Counted from the stretch's first letter, positions 51,589 to 61,494 are shown. The stretch is 64,000 bases of DNA from Aromatoleum aromaticum EbN1 (GCF_000025965.1 NC_006513.1:4147400-4211399), one strand, 5' to 3'. Program-made: numbers and translations. Notes: generated from the letters alone by a model not told the origin.

Positions 51589-52947
51589 ATGATCCGCAAG
51601 CTGCTGCGCAAAGTCTTCCAGCGCGCCGCGCTGCCAGTCGTGAATACCGAACCCGCGCTGATTCCCGTCGCTCAGCATGGCGTTCGCCGCGAGCAGCTCT
51701 CGCCGGTCGCGCGCAAGGTCTGCACCGTGCTCCAGGAACACGGCCACAAGGCCTTCGTCGTCGGCGGCGCAGTGCGCGATCTCCTGGTCGGCCACCCGCC
51801 GAAAGACTACGACGTCGCGACGAGCGCGACGCCGGAGGAAGTCCGCGCGCTGTTCCGCCGCTCGCGCATCATCGGCCGCCGCTTCAAGATCGTGCATGTC
51901 ATGAGCGGGCCGGAGACGATCGAAGTGTCGACGTTTCGCGCGAGCCAGGTTGCCGAGAGCACTGAAACCGACGAACACGGCCGGGTGCTGCGCGACAACG
52001 TCTTCGGCTCGCAGGCCGAGGACGCGACACGGCGCGACTTCACCGTCAATGCGTTGTACTACGATCCGACGACCGAGCAGATCGTCGATTATCACCACGG
52101 CGTCGCCGACCTGAAGCAGAAAACGCTGCGCATCATCGGCGACCCGCGCGCGCGTTACCGCGAAGACCCGGTGCGGATGCTGCGCGGCGTGCGGCTCGGC
52201 GCCAAGCTCGGCCTGACGCTCGACCCTGCCGCGCGCCACCCGATCCGCGAGATGGCGTCGCTGCTCGAAAACGTGCCGGCCGCACGGCTCTTCGACGAAA
52301 TGCTGAAGCTGCTGTTCTCCGGGTACGCGCTGAAATGCCTCGAACAGCTGCGCGAGGAAGGCCTGCACCACGGCCTGCTGCCGCTGCTCGACGTGATCCT
52401 CGAACAGCCGATGGGCGAACGCTTCGTCAGGCTCGCGCTCGAGAATACCGACGAGCGCGTGCGCCAGGACAAGTCGGTATCGCCGGGCTTCCTGTTCGCG
52501 ACGCTGCTGTGGCACGAAGTGCTTGGCGCGTGGGAAACGCGCAAGCGCAACGGCGAGCACACCCAGCCCGCGCTGTTCGCAGCGATGGACGACGTGCTCG
52601 AAGCGCAGGCCGGCAAACTCGCGATCACGCGCCGCATCGTCGGGGACATCAAGGAAATATGGGCGCTGCAACCGCGCTTCGACAAATGCAGCGGCAAGAC
52701 GCCCTACCGCCTCATCGAACAGCCGCGTTACCGGGCAGCATGGGACTTCCTGCGCTTGCGCGCGCAGTCGGGCGAAATCGACCTGGCGCTCCCCGAATGG
52801 TGGGACCGGTTCGCACATGCGGGTCACGACGCGCGCGAAGCCCTGCTCGCCGAGGCAACCGGCCGCGGCGAAGCGCCCGAGCGCAAGCGGCGGCGCCGCC
52901 GGCGCAAGCCGGCCGAGGCCGACACCGCCGCCGTCGACGCATCATGA
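51589..52947 (+). CDS. pcnB: poly(A) polymerase I
   Basis: A 452-residue class II nucleotidyltransferase that adds 3' poly(A) tails to RNA and promotes decay. FVVGGAVRDLLVGHPPKDYDVATSA carries the catalytic GG...DxD; RRDFTVNALYYDP and EDPVRMLRGVRLGAKLG follow. The C-terminal tail is Lys/Arg-rich (ERKRRRRRRK), as in other PcnB proteins and unlike CCA-adding enzymes. ATG 51589 gives the usual MIRK start. The stop overlaps folK by ATGA. Confidence 0.93.
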   Translation: MIRKLLRKVFQRAALPVVNTEPALIPVAQHGVRREQLSPVARKVCTVLQEHGHKAFVVGGAVRDLLVGHPPKDYDVATSATPEEVRALFRRSRIIGRRFKIVHVMSGPETIEVSTFRASQVAESTETDEHGRVLRDNVFGSQAEDATRRDFTVNALYYDPTTEQIVDYHHGVADLKQKTLRIIGDPRARYREDPVRMLRGVRLGAKLGLTLDPAARHPIREMASLLENVPAARLFDEMLKLLFSGYALKCLEQLREEGLHHGLLPLLDVILEQPMGERFVRLALENTDERVRQDKSVSPGFLFATLLWHEVLGAWETRKRNGEHTQPALFAAMDDVLEAQAGKLAITRRIVGDIKEIWALQPRFDKCSGKTPYRLIEQPRYRAAWDFLRLRAQSGEIDLALPEWWDRFAHAGHDAREALLAEATGRGEAPERKRRRRRRKPAEADTAAVDAS

Positions 52948-53468
52948 AACGATCCGGCCCCGGCCGGACCGGCGCCACGCACGCTCCTGTGCGCGCTTTC
53001 GTCGCGCTGGGCTCGAACCTCGGCCAGCCGGTCGCGACGCTCCGGACTGCATTCGAGGCCCTCGACAGGTTGCCCGACACCCGCGTCGTCGCCCGTTCGG
53101 CGCTGTACCGCACCGCCCCGGTGGGTGTGCGCGGGCAGCCGGACTTCTTCAACGCGGTCGCTGCGCTCGACACGGCACTGCCCGCGCGGGCGCTGCTCGA
53201 CGCCTTGTTCGCCATCGAGGCGCAATTCGGCCGCACCCGGGCATATCCGCAGGCGCCACGGACGCTGGACCTCGACCTGCTGCTCTACGACGACGGCACC
53301 GTCACTGAACCCGGACTCGAAATCCCGCATCCGCGCATGCACCTGCGCGCTTTCGTGCTCGTCCCCCTCGCGGAAATCGCTCCGGCGGCGACGATCCCGG
53401 GCCGCGGGCGCGTCGCCGACCTCCTGCCAGGAGTACGCGACCAAACAATTGAAAGGCTGCCGGACTGA
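52944..53468 (+). CDS. folK: HPPK, 6-hydroxymethyl-dihydropterin pyrophosphokinase
   Basis: A 174-residue enzyme of folate synthesis. FVALGSNLGQPVATL starts the fold at residue 18; YRTAPVGVRGQPDFFNAVAALDT, RTLDLDLLLYDD (metal Asp pair) and IPHPRMHLRAFVLVPLAEIAP are family signatures. The first 16 residues are a short Arg/Gly extension. ATG overlaps pcnB by ATGA. Confidence 0.93.
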   Translation: MKRSGPGRTGATHAPVRAFVALGSNLGQPVATLRTAFEALDRLPDTRVVARSALYRTAPVGVRGQPDFFNAVAALDTALPARALLDALFAIEAQFGRTRAYPQAPRTLDLDLLLYDDGTVTEPGLEIPHPRMHLRAFVLVPLAEIAPAATIPGRGRVADLLPGVRDQTIERLPD

Positions 53469-53483
53469 CGCCTCCGATGAAGA

Positions 53484-53512
53484 TTGACTGCCTTTGGGCC
53501 GCGTTGTATATG
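53484..53512 (+). promoter_or_regulatory. candidate sigma-70 promoter for the kinase-panBC genes
   Basis: TTGACT (53484-53489), a 17-bp spacer and TATATG (53507-53512), about 48 bp before the deoxynucleoside kinase ATG. Good spacing and near-consensus hexamers. Confidence 0.5.
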
Positions 53513-53560
53513 CTTGGTGCGGTATATTTCATTTTCCGCAACTAGAGACGGGTCCGGCAC

Positions 53561-54202
53561 ATGCTCGACAAGGCGCGCTACATCGTCATCGAAGGGCCGA
53601 TCGGCGCCGGCAAGACCTCGCTCGCGCGCCGGCTCGCGGAGCGGCTCGATGCCGATACGGTGCTCGAGCAGCCGGAGCAGAACGCGTTTCTCGGGCGTTT
53701 CTATCAGGACCCGCAACGCTGGGCGCTGCCGACCCAGCTGTCCTTCCTGTTCCAGCGCGTCGACCAGCTTGCTGCGCTGGCCGAACGCGCCGACGCGCAC
53801 CCGCGCATCGTATCGGACTTCATTCTCGACAAGGATCCGCTGTTCGCGACGCTCAATCTCGCCGACGACGAACTGGCGCTCTACCGCCGGATCTTCGACA
53901 GCATGCAGCCGGCCGCAGTGCGGCACCCCGACCTCGTGATCTATCTCCAGGCGAAACCCGAGACGCTGGTCGAACGTATCCGGCGCCGCGGCGTGGAAAG
54001 CGAACGCCGCATCACCGAACGTTACCTGGAACAGGTCGCCGAGCGCTACGCGCGGTTCTTCTACGATTACGACGCAGCGCCGCTGTTCGTCGTCGACGCC
54101 GAGATCCTCAACCCGGTCGAGCAGGACGATGACTTCGAGCTTCTGCTCGACCGGCTGCGCAACATGCGCGGCTACCGCGAGTTCTTCGGCTACGCCGGCT
54201 GA
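53561..54202 (+). CDS. deoxynucleoside kinase
   Basis: A 213-residue kinase of the dNK/dAK-dGK family: P-loop [19 protein letters not shown] at residues 9-27, catalytic ED-like pair around [32 protein letters not shown], and [14 protein letters not shown] as the LID. It salvages deoxynucleosides. In betaproteobacteria this gene normally sits between folK and panB, as here. Which base it prefers (dA/dG most likely) is inferred. Confidence 0.88.
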   Translation: MLDKARYIVIEGPIGAGKTSLARRLAERLDADTVLEQPEQNAFLGRFYQDPQRWALPTQLSFLFQRVDQLAALAERADAHPRIVSDFILDKDPLFATLNLADDELALYRRIFDSMQPAAVRHPDLVIYLQAKPETLVERIRRRGVESERRITERYLEQVAERYARFFYDYDAAPLFVVDAEILNPVEQDDDFELLLDRLRNMRGYREFFGYAG

Positions 54203-54302
54203 CCGCCTCGTCGCCCGCAGCTTTTCACAACCCCCTTTTCGCAGACCCCCTTGTGCGCCGCGACATTTTGCGGAAAACTCCGGCTCTCCTCAGGAGTCCC
54301 CC

Positions 54303-55118
54303 ATGAGCTACCTCCAGGACGACAAACCCGTCACCCTGTTCGAAATTGGCAAGATGCGCGCCGAAGGGCGCAAGATCAGCATGCTCACCTGTTATGACGC
54401 GAGCTTCGCGTCGCTGCTCGAGCGCGCGGGAGTCGACATCCTCCTCGTCGGTGATTCGCTCGGCAACGTCGTGCAGGGACAGAAGTCCACGCTGCCCGTG
54501 ACGCTGGAGCACATGATCTACCATACCGAATGTGTCGTGCGCGGCTCCACCCGCCCGTTCATCGTCACCGACATGCCGTTCGGTGCGTATCACGAGAGCC
54601 CGTCGCAGGCGATGCACAACGCAGCCAGCCTGCTCGCCGCCGGCGCGCAGATGGTCAAGCTCGAAGGCGGCACCTTCATGGCCGAAACCGTCCGTTTCCT
54701 CGTCGAACGCGGCATCCCGGTATGCGCCCACATCGGGCTCACGCCGCAGTCCGTGCACCAGCTGGGAGGTTATCGCGTACAGGGCCGCAGCGAGGCCGCA
54801 GCGGCGCAGCTGAAAGGCGATGCGCTGGCGCTGGAACAGGCCGGCGCCGCGCTGATGGTCATGGAAATGGTCCCCGCCGCGCTCGCTCGGGAAGTCACCG
54901 CGAGCCTCGCCTCGATGGCGACGATCGGCATCGGCGCGGGCCCGGACTGTGACGGCCAGGTGCTCGTGCTGCACGACATGATTGGCGTCTATCCGGGCAA
55001 GAAAGCGCGCTTCGTCAGGAATTTCATGACCGGGAAGACTGACATCGACGAAGCTGTCGCGAGCTACGTCCAGGCCGTCCGGGACGGCAGTTTTCCGGCC
55101 GCCGAACACTGTTATTGA
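54303..55118 (+). CDS. panB: 3-methyl-2-oxobutanoate hydroxymethyltransferase
   Basis: A 271-residue PanB, first enzyme of pantothenate synthesis: transfers a hydroxymethyl group from methylene-THF to ketoisovalerate. [30 protein letters not shown] contains the Mg-binding Asp. VKLEGG and ...[23 protein letters not shown] follow, with [20 protein letters not shown] near 218. CAGGAG precedes ATG 54303. panC follows 30 bp later. Confidence 0.96.
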   Translation: MSYLQDDKPVTLFEIGKMRAEGRKISMLTCYDASFASLLERAGVDILLVGDSLGNVVQGQKSTLPVTLEHMIYHTECVVRGSTRPFIVTDMPFGAYHESPSQAMHNAASLLAAGAQMVKLEGGTFMAETVRFLVERGIPVCAHIGLTPQSVHQLGGYRVQGRSEAAAAQLKGDALALEQAGAALMVMEMVPAALAREVTASLASMATIGIGAGPDCDGQVLVLHDMIGVYPGKKARFVRNFMTGKTDIDEAVASYVQAVRDGSFPAAEHCY

Positions 55119-55148
55119 GCTGCGCCCTTCCCGCTCCGAGACCTCGCC

Positions 55149-55979
55149 ATGCAGATCCACACCACCATTCAGAGCTTGCGCGCCGCCCGCGCTGCGGTCA
55201 GCGGCAAAGTCGCCCTCGTGCCCACGATGGGCAACCTGCACGACGGGCACATCGCGCTGATGCGGCAGGCCACAGGCCATGCCGATTCAATCGTCGCGAG
55301 CATTTTCGTCAACCGCCTGCAGTTCGGCCCGCGCGACGACTTCGACCGCTATCCGCGGACGTTCAAGGCCGACTGCGAAAGGCTGGAGGCGGCGGGTGTC
55401 GCCCACGTGTTCGCGCCGGATGAAGGCGAGATGTACCCGCAACCGCAGCAGTACCACGTCGACCCGGCGCCGGCGCATGTCACCATCCTCGAAGGCGAGT
55501 TCCGCCCGGATCACTTTCGCGGCGTCGCGACGGTCGTGCTGAAGCTCCTCAACATCGTGCGCCCGGACGTCGCGCTGTTCGGCAAGAAGGACTACCAGCA
55601 GCTGATGGTGCTGACGAACATGGTGCGCGAACTGGCCGTCGCAGTCGAAGTCGTGCCGGGCGAGACGATCCGCGCGACCGACGGGCTCGCGCTGTCGTCG
55701 CGCAATGGCTACCTGTCCGCTGAAGAGCGCGTCGAGGCGCCGCGGCTGTACCGCGAGCTCGCCCGCGTCCGCGATGCGGTGCGGGACGGCGATCGCGATT
55801 TCCTGAAGCTCGAAACCGAGGCGGTGGCCGGACTCGCCGCGCACGGCTGGCACCCCGACTACATCGCCGTGCGCCGCCGTGCGGACCTGCAGCCTCCGGG
55901 CGACGCCAACGATCCGCTGGTCGTCCTCGCCGCGGCGAAGCTCGGCCACACGCGGCTGATCGACAATCTCGAAATCTGA
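55149..55979 (+). CDS. panC: pantothenate synthetase
   Basis: A 276-residue ligase joining pantoate and beta-alanine. [15 protein letters not shown] (residues about 24-38) carries the HIGH-type motif. [31 protein letters not shown] (ATP-binding Lys) and LSSRNGYLS are family signatures. It is cotranscribed with panB. No panD is in this window. Confidence 0.96.
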   Translation: MQIHTTIQSLRAARAAVSGKVALVPTMGNLHDGHIALMRQATGHADSIVASIFVNRLQFGPRDDFDRYPRTFKADCERLEAAGVAHVFAPDEGEMYPQPQQYHVDPAPAHVTILEGEFRPDHFRGVATVVLKLLNIVRPDVALFGKKDYQQLMVLTNMVRELAVAVEVVPGETIRATDGLALSSRNGYLSAEERVEAPRLYRELARVRDAVRDGDRDFLKLETEAVAGLAAHGWHPDYIAVRRRADLQPPGDANDPLVVLAAAKLGHTRLIDNLEI

Positions 55980-56117
55980 ACGGCATCGGGCGCCGCCAGC
56001 CTGCTTGCACGCACAGGTGGTGCTTGCGTCCGCGCCGAAGTCGATTCAAGCTATGACGGCGTGTTCGCGGCGGTGCCGGCCGGCACGGCAGCCAACGACA
56101 AGAGGAGGGAAGCAGCA

Positions 56118-56564
56118 ATGACCACCATGACAGTGCGGCAGATTCTGGAAACAAAAGGCGCGGGCGCACATGCGGTGTCACCGGGCGTCAGCGTGTTCGA
56201 TGCGCTGGCAGTCATGGCCAAGCATGACATCGGCGCCGTCCTGGTGACTGAAAACGATCATCTCACCGGGATATTCACCGAACGCGACTACGCGCGGAAA
56301 CTCGTACTGAAAGGCCTCAGTTCGAAAGAGGCGACGGTCGGCGAGTTGATGACGCCGAACGTCTGCACGATCACGCCGTCACACACCGTCGATGAAGTCA
56401 TGAACATCATGACCGAGAACCGCTTTCGTCACCTGCCGGTCGTCGAGCGCGGCAAGATCGCCGGCATCGTGACGATCGGCGACGTCGTCAAATCGATCAT
56501 CGTCCAGCAGGAAGAGACGATCAGCCACCTGTCGAGCTACATCGCCGGCGACATCACGAACTGA
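56118..56564 (+). CDS. tandem CBS-domain protein
   Basis: A 148-residue protein consisting of two CBS domains (about 8-65 and 75-132). AMAKHDIGAVLVTENDHLTGIFTERDYARKL and NRFRHLPVVERGKIAGIVTIGDVVKSII are the paired ligand-binding strands. Such stand-alone CBS pairs bind adenine nucleotides and act as energy sensors on unidentified partners. AGGAGGGA precedes ATG 56118. It stands alone, convergent with pepN. Confidence 0.88.
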   Translation: MTTMTVRQILETKGAGAHAVSPGVSVFDALAVMAKHDIGAVLVTENDHLTGIFTERDYARKLVLKGLSSKEATVGELMTPNVCTITPSHTVDEVMNIMTENRFRHLPVVERGKIAGIVTIGDVVKSIIVQQEETISHLSSYIAGDITN

Positions 56565-56679
56565 GCGGCAGCGACGACGCAGCCTGCAGGATCGGCGATC
56601 GGCCGCGCGGGCGACGGAGCACGCTGCGGCCGGCCGTGCCCGCCTCATCTTCCGATTCCGGCGGGCTGCGCCAGCTTCC

Positions 56680-59382
56680 CTAGCGACCGTTCTGCAGCGC
56701 CTTGTCGATGATCTCCGCGACGTCGGGTGACAGTCCGACGACGCTGCGCACGCGCTCTAGCTGCACGCCGACACGATCCCGGATTTCCGGGGTAAACCGG
56801 CGCCAGCTCTCGAGCGCCCGCGCGACGCGCGACGCGACCTGAGGGTTACGTCGGTCGAGCGCAAGCACCTGGTCTGCCCAGAACACATAGCCGCTGCCGT
56901 CCGGCAGATGGAACTCTGCCGGATTGGCGCGGAAAAAACTTCCCAGCAGCGCATAGACCTTGTTCGGATTCTCGATGCTGAAATCCGGATCGCCCATCAG
57001 CCTGCGCACTCGTTCGAGCACCGGCGCGGCTTCGGCATTCCAGCGCCACGCGCCGGCCTGCAGCGCGAACCACTTGTCGAGCACGAGCGCGTCGTCACGG
57101 TAGCGGCGGTGAAACGTGTCGAGCGCCGCTTCGCGCGCCGGATTCGCGCTGTTGACCAGCGCGGCGAGCGCGCCGAAGCCTTCCGTCATGTTGTCGAAAC
57201 GCGCGAACTGCGCGTGCGCCCGCTCGAGACCCTCACCGACTCCGGCAGCGGCCAGGTACTTCAGCGCGAGGTTGCGCAGCGCGCGTCGTCCCGCATCGGC
57301 CGGGTGATAGCGGTACGGCCCGGTCACTTCATGCTTGCGGTAAAGCGTCAGCCACTCGTCACTGAGCGCCCCGCCCAGTTCGCGCATCAGCGCCATCAGC
57401 GCCGCGCGCAGCAGTGCCGGATCGGCCACTGTCATCCGTTCGAGCAGATAGGCTTCGGCAGGTAGCGCAGCCGCCTGGGCCCTGAAAGCGGGGTCGAGCG
57501 CGTCGTTCGTCAGCAGGGCGCGGAAGGCGCTGACGAAAGCGTCGGGCACCGCCAGCGGACGGCCTGCGGCGGCATCAGCAGCGAGCGCAAGGATGACCCG
57601 TTCCGCATAGCGCTGCGCCGCGTCCCAGCGGTTGAACGCATCGGAATCGTGGGCCATGCGGAACGCGAGGCGCGCGTCGTCATCGTCGAGCTCGAGGATC
57701 ACCGGGGCGGAAAAACCGCGTAGCAGCGAAGGCACCGGCTCGAAGTCGAGGTCCGTGAACTCGAAGCTTTGCTCCGCTTCGGTCAGTTCGATCAGTTTCG
57801 TCGTCGCGCCGTGGTTGTCGGCCTGCAGCCGCAGCGGCAGGTCGGTGCCGTCCGGGCCAATCAGGCCTACCGCGACCGGTATCACGAGCGGCAGCTTTTC
57901 AGGCTGGCCGGGCGTCGGCGGCGTGTGTTGCGTCAGCGTCAGCGTGTAGCTGCGGCTTTCGGCGTCATAGTGCCCTTGCGCCGTGACTCGGGGCGTGCCG
58001 GCCTGGCCATACCAGCGCATGAACTGGTCGAGGTCGCGGCCGTTCGCTTCGGCCATGCAGTCGACGAAATCGTCGCAGGTCACCGCTTGGCCGTCGTGGT
58101 AGCTGAAGTACAGGTCCATGCCGTTGCGAAACCCTTCCGCCCCCAGCAGCGTGTGCAGCATGCGGATGACTTCGGCGCCCTTCTCGTACACCGTCGCGGT
58201 GTAGAAGTTGTTGATTTCCTGGTAGCTGTCCGGGCGGATCGGATGCGCCATCGGTCCCGCATCCTCAGCGAACTGCGCAGTGCGCAGCACGCGCACGTCG
58301 TCGATGCGCTTCACCGCCCGGGCCGACGCAGCAGCGGCCTCGCCCCCCGCCTCGGCCATGCGTCCGAGCATGTCGGCAGAGAACTGCTGGTCGCGGAATA
58401 CCGTCAGCCCTTCTTTCAGCGTGAGCTGGAACCAGTCGCGGCAGGTCACGCGGTTGCCGGTCCAGTTGTGGAAGTACTCGTGCGCGACGACGCTTTCGAT
58501 GTTCTCGTAATCGATGTCGGTGGCCGTGTCGGGCTTCGCCAGCACGTACTTCGAGTTGAAGATGTTGAGGCCCTTGTTCTCCATCGCACCCATGTTGAAG
58601 TCGCTCACGGCGACGATCATGAAGCGGTCGAGATCGAGTTCGAGGCCGAAAGTCTCCTCGTCCCAGCGCATCGAATGGATCAGCGAATCCATCGCGTGCC
58701 CGGCGCGGTCGAGATTGCCGTCTTCGACCCACACCTGCAGCAGCACCTCGCGCCCGGACGCGGTGTTCACCCGCCGTTCGAGCGACACCAGGTTCGCCGC
58801 GACGAGCGCGAAGAGATATGACGGCTTCGGAAACGGGTCCTCCCACCTGGCGTAGTGTCGGCCCCCGTCGAGCGGTCCCTGTTCGATCAGGTTGCCGTTC
58901 GACAACAACACCGGGCACGTCGCCGTGTCCGCCTCCAGCGTGACGGTGAAACGCGTCATCGCGTCGGGCCGGTCGGGAAAGAAAGTTATCCGGCGAAAAC
59001 CTTCCGCTTCGCATTGGGTGAAGAAGCCGCCGCGAGACAGGTAGAGACCCGAAAGCGTGGTGTTCGCCGACGGGTCGATGCGGGTGGCGATTTCGATTTC
59101 TGCGCTTTCTCCCTCCAGCGCGATCTCGATTCCGTCAGCGGTCCGCCTGATTGCATCGGGCGCCGGTTGCGCTCCGTTGACCGTCAGGTCGAGCAGCTCG
59201 ATGTCTTCACCGAAGAGCCGCAGCGGCGCCGCGGGCGCCAGCGCGTTGCGCACGCAGCGCAGACGGCTTTTGACGATCGTCGCCACCGGATCGAGGTTGA
59301 AGTGCAGGTCGAGGTGGTCGATCCGCCACGCGAGGGGCACATAGTCGGATCGAAGAATGCTGGGGGCGTTTTCCGTTTTCAT
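56680..59382 (-). CDS. pepN: aminopeptidase N
   Basis: A 900-residue M1 zinc metallopeptidase that removes N-terminal residues in peptide turnover. GAMENKGLNIFN (substrate-recognition GAMEN) is at about residues 262-273. The zinc site HEYFHNWTGNRVTCRDWFQLTLKEG (HExxH with the later Glu) is near 299, and catalytic Tyr lies in FYTATVYEKGAE. C-terminal Ig-like and helical superhelix domains complete the usual length of about 870-900. GGAGACGACA precedes the ATG. A single-gene unit. Confidence 0.96.
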   Translation of the reverse strand: MKTENAPSILRSDYVPLAWRIDHLDLHFNLDPVATIVKSRLRCVRNALAPAAPLRLFGEDIELLDLTVNGAQPAPDAIRRTADGIEIALEGESAEIEIATRIDPSANTTLSGLYLSRGGFFTQCEAEGFRRITFFPDRPDAMTRFTVTLEADTATCPVLLSNGNLIEQGPLDGGRHYARWEDPFPKPSYLFALVAANLVSLERRVNTASGREVLLQVWVEDGNLDRAGHAMDSLIHSMRWDEETFGLELDLDRFMIVAVSDFNMGAMENKGLNIFNSKYVLAKPDTATDIDYENIESVVAHEYFHNWTGNRVTCRDWFQLTLKEGLTVFRDQQFSADMLGRMAEAGGEAAAASARAVKRIDDVRVLRTAQFAEDAGPMAHPIRPDSYQEINNFYTATVYEKGAEVIRMLHTLLGAEGFRNGMDLYFSYHDGQAVTCDDFVDCMAEANGRDLDQFMRWYGQAGTPRVTAQGHYDAESRSYTLTLTQHTPPTPGQPEKLPLVIPVAVGLIGPDGTDLPLRLQADNHGATTKLIELTEAEQSFEFTDLDFEPVPSLLRGFSAPVILELDDDDARLAFRMAHDSDAFNRWDAAQRYAERVILALAADAAAGRPLAVPDAFVSAFRALLTNDALDPAFRAQAAALPAEAYLLERMTVADPALLRAALMALMRELGGALSDEWLTLYRKHEVTGPYRYHPADAGRRALRNLALKYLAAAGVGEGLERAHAQFARFDNMTEGFGALAALVNSANPAREAALDTFHRRYRDDALVLDKWFALQAGAWRWNAEAAPVLERVRRLMGDPDFSIENPNKVYALLGSFFRANPAEFHLPDGSGYVFWADQVLALDRRNPQVASRVARALESWRRFTPEIRDRVGVQLERVRSVVGLSPDVAEIIDKALQNGR

Positions 59383-59576
59383 TGTCGTCTCCGGTCGAGC
59401 CGGATCCAGTCAGGCAAATTCAAAGTATACGCAGGATTTGCGACGGGACGAATGCGGCGCGCGGAAGGCGTCACACGGAGCGGGAAGACCGTGGCGGTTC
59501 ATGCCAGGGAGCAGGAAGCCGCTTCGCGCTGCCGCCTCAACCAGCACCAGCCACGCAGGTCCGCCGCAGTGCCCGG

Positions 59577-60023
59577 TCAGGCTGGCCGAAACACGATGCA
59601 TGTTCCCGCCAACCGGTCATGCAGGAACTGGCGGTCGCGGTCCACGAGCGCCCATGCCAGCCCCAGACCGAAGCACAGCACGGAAGGCCAGGCGAGCGTG
59701 TAGCGCAGCCAGGCTGTCGCGACAGGCAGTGCACGTCCGTCCGTCGCCCTCACGAGTTGCAGGCGCCACGTCTGCATCGCCAGTGTTTGGCCACGCCGTC
59801 GCCAATACCAGACGAAGTACGCTCCCAGCACCAGATACACATGCAGCCACGCGAACCATCCCGCGGGAGCGACGTTCAGGACGACGCCGAGCACAAGATA
59901 GGGAACCATGAATGTCAGCCCGAGGACACCGAGCAGGAGCAGCGATTCGTACAGCATACTGGCGAGACGGCGACGCAGGCCGGCCAGCTCGACACGGGGG
60001 CGCGGCGGCAAAAGTGTGTTCAA
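59577..60023 (-). CDS. RDD family membrane protein
   Basis: A 148-residue protein with three membrane helices. RLASMLYESLLLLG holds the modified RDD entry (Arg, Glu in place of the Asp pair). GQTLAMQTWRLQLV and WALVDRDRQFLHDRLAGT are the RDD family's C-terminal pattern. Some RDD proteins act in Na+(K+)/H+ exchange; the function here is unknown. The start is TTG 60023; no ATG is near it. Last gene of the sigma-factor operon; the 194 bp beyond it to pepN hold nothing I can support. Confidence 0.8.
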   Translation of the reverse strand: MNTLLPPRPRVELAGLRRRLASMLYESLLLLGVLGLTFMVPYLVLGVVLNVAPAGWFAWLHVYLVLGAYFVWYWRRRGQTLAMQTWRLQLVRATDGRALPVATAWLRYTLAWPSVLCFGLGLAWALVDRDRQFLHDRLAGTCIVFRPA

Positions 60024-60048
60024 TCGAAGATCCAGTCTGGCTAGAGTT

Positions 60049-60501
60049 TCATTTGTCGTCCGCGCGCAACGGCGAGCGCGGTTCGGCGCGGCGATCGCGC
60101 CTGTCGTGCTGCGACTGGCGTGCCTCCGGCGGGATGCTGCGGTAGCGCTGCCATAGCTCGGGCAGCGCCTCCCGCTTGTCGGGAGGAATGTTGCGCAAGG
60201 TCCGGTACTGGTCGCGCGCGCGTTCGCGCTGTTCGGGCTGGAGATCGGCCCACGCCTTCATGCGGGCGCGGATGCGCTCCTGCTCCTCGCGCGTGAGCCG
60301 GCCGTAGCTGTCGGCGATGCCGATCCATTTCTGCCGGTGGGGCTCGCTCATGCCGTTCCAGTCGCCGGCGAGCGGCGCGAGGATTTCCCTCTGTTCGGCG
60401 TTCAAGTCGCGCCATCCGGGCGCTCCGATCGGCGTGACCGCTCCCGCAGCGCCGGCAAGAATCAGCGTTGCGATCAGGATTGCGAGTCTTGCTGCAGCCA
60501 T
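60049..60501 (-). CDS. DUF3106 secreted protein
   Basis: A 150-residue protein with a signal peptide (residues 1-21) and a Trp/Arg-rich helical DUF3106 domain: GWRDLNAEQREILAPLAGDWNGM (pattern), then repeated turns such as LTREEQERIRARM, LQPEQRERARDQYR and IPPDKREALPELWQRY. The repeated 'L.PEQR.R....W..L' helices resemble periplasmic CpxP/Spy-like or structural spacer proteins. It overlaps DUF3619 by 28 bp. It belongs to the ECF sigma operon and may be a target or envelope sensor; function unknown. Confidence 0.8.
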   Translation of the reverse strand: MAAARLAILIATLILAGAAGAVTPIGAPGWRDLNAEQREILAPLAGDWNGMSEPHRQKWIGIADSYGRLTREEQERIRARMKAWADLQPEQRERARDQYRTLRNIPPDKREALPELWQRYRSIPPEARQSQHDRRDRRAEPRSPLRADDK

Positions 60502-60848
60502 GCCTTGAAATCCGCGTCGAGATAAGCGTCGATCGGCAGGTCGTCGATCAACAGCGCCGTGTCCACTTTCTGAAGCGAATTGACGCGCGACCAGGTCACC
60601 CAGTAATCCCCCGCAAGCACCGTCGCGAGGACCGCGAACACCAGTACGGCAGGCCTGAGCACGGCGGGAAGCATCAGGCGAAAACGAAGCTTCCGGCCGA
60701 AAAACCATCCCGGCCTTCCGGCAGGGGAGCTCGCACGAAGCGCTTCTTCGCGTGCACTGCGGAGCCGACGAGCGAGCTCGCCGTCGATTTCGCGGGTTGC
60801 GGCCGAAAGATGAACCGCGAGCTTGTGCCCGAACTCCTGTTCGTTCAT
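60474..60848 (-). CDS. DUF3619 membrane protein, probable anti-sigma factor
   Basis: A 124-residue protein: a cytoplasmic helical part (1-55) with ARRLRSAREEALR, one membrane helix near 65-82, and a periplasmic tail LPIDAYLDADFKAWLQQ. It lies ATGA-coupled directly behind the ECF sigma gene, the position and layout of an anti-sigma factor, although no zinc-binding anti-sigma motif is visible. DUF3619 is conserved in this position in betaproteobacteria. The role is inferred from context. Confidence 0.78.
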   Translation of the reverse strand: MNEQEFGHKLAVHLSAATREIDGELARRLRSAREEALRASSPAGRPGWFFGRKLRFRLMLPAVLRPAVLVFAVLATVLAGDYWVTWSRVNSLQKVDTALLIDDLPIDAYLDADFKAWLQQDSQS

Positions 60849-61408
60849 AACACGATCCCCTTTGCCTTGAGGGCTGCCGCCAAGGTTTGCGTGGCGCGCG
60901 AACAGTGGGTCTTCACGCTCCCCTCCGAACACCCCATCGCAGCGGCGGTTTCGGAAATATCCATTTCCTCCCAGTAACGCAGCAGGAAGGCTTCGCGTTG
61001 ACGATTGGGCAGGCGGGCGATTTCCCGCTCGATTGCCGCCATCATCCGCGCACGCTCGAACTGCGCGTGCGGCGTGCCGGCGTGAGCGGCATCGGAGTCG
61101 GCGGTCAGCGTATCGAGAGGATCGCTGTCGTCGTCGGCTCCCGACGTGAATGACGACAGCAGCGTGGTCCACGCGTTGCGCACTTTCTGCCGCCGCAGCG
61201 CGTCGTAGATCACGTTCTGCAGGATGCGCTGGAACAGTAGCGGGAGTTCGGCGGGCGGACGGTCGGCGTAGCTGACCGAGAGCTTGAGCATCGCGTCCTG
61301 CACCGCATCCAGCGCTGCCTCGTCGGTCCTCAGCGCGTACACGGCCTGCTTGAACGCACGCTTTTCGACGCCTTCGAGGAAGGTCGAGAGTTCTACCCGG
61401 GAAGCCAG
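60845..61408 (-). CDS. ECF-type RNA polymerase sigma factor, probable CTG start
   Basis: A 187-residue sigma-70 family protein. Region 2 (LDAVQDAMLKL, LFQRILQNVIYDALRRQKVRNAW) recognises -10 DNA. Region 4 (ARLPNRQREAFLLRYWEEMDISETAAAMGCSEGSVKTHCSRA) binds -35 DNA. The first ATG/GTG/TTG-type codon in frame is a GTG at 61342, which would delete the conserved opening ASRVELSTFLEGVEKRAFKQAV. The CTG at 61408 restores it and has AAGGA 7 bases upstream, so I propose CTG as the start. Operon: sigma, DUF3619, DUF3106, RDD. Divergent from ilvI. Confidence 0.85.
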   Translation of the reverse strand: MASRVELSTFLEGVEKRAFKQAVYALRTDEAALDAVQDAMLKLSVSYADRPPAELPLLFQRILQNVIYDALRRQKVRNAWTTLLSSFTSGADDDSDPLDTLTADSDAAHAGTPHAQFERARMMAAIEREIARLPNRQREAFLLRYWEEMDISETAAAMGCSEGSVKTHCSRATQTLAAALKAKGIVL

Positions 61409-61465
61409 CTGTGAATCCTTCAGAAGCCCGACTGTTCAGTGCTTTGCTGCAATGCGGCGGCCACC

Positions 61466-61494
61466 TTGACCAAATGTCGAGTGACCGGTAACGT
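61466..61494 (+). promoter_or_regulatory. candidate ilvI promoter with overlapping palindrome
   Basis: TTGACC (61466-61471), a 17-bp spacer, TAACGT (61489-61494). The -10 overlaps an inverted repeat ACGTTC (61491-61496) / GAACGT (61505-61510) that spans the expected transcript start and could be an operator. Confidence 0.45.
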
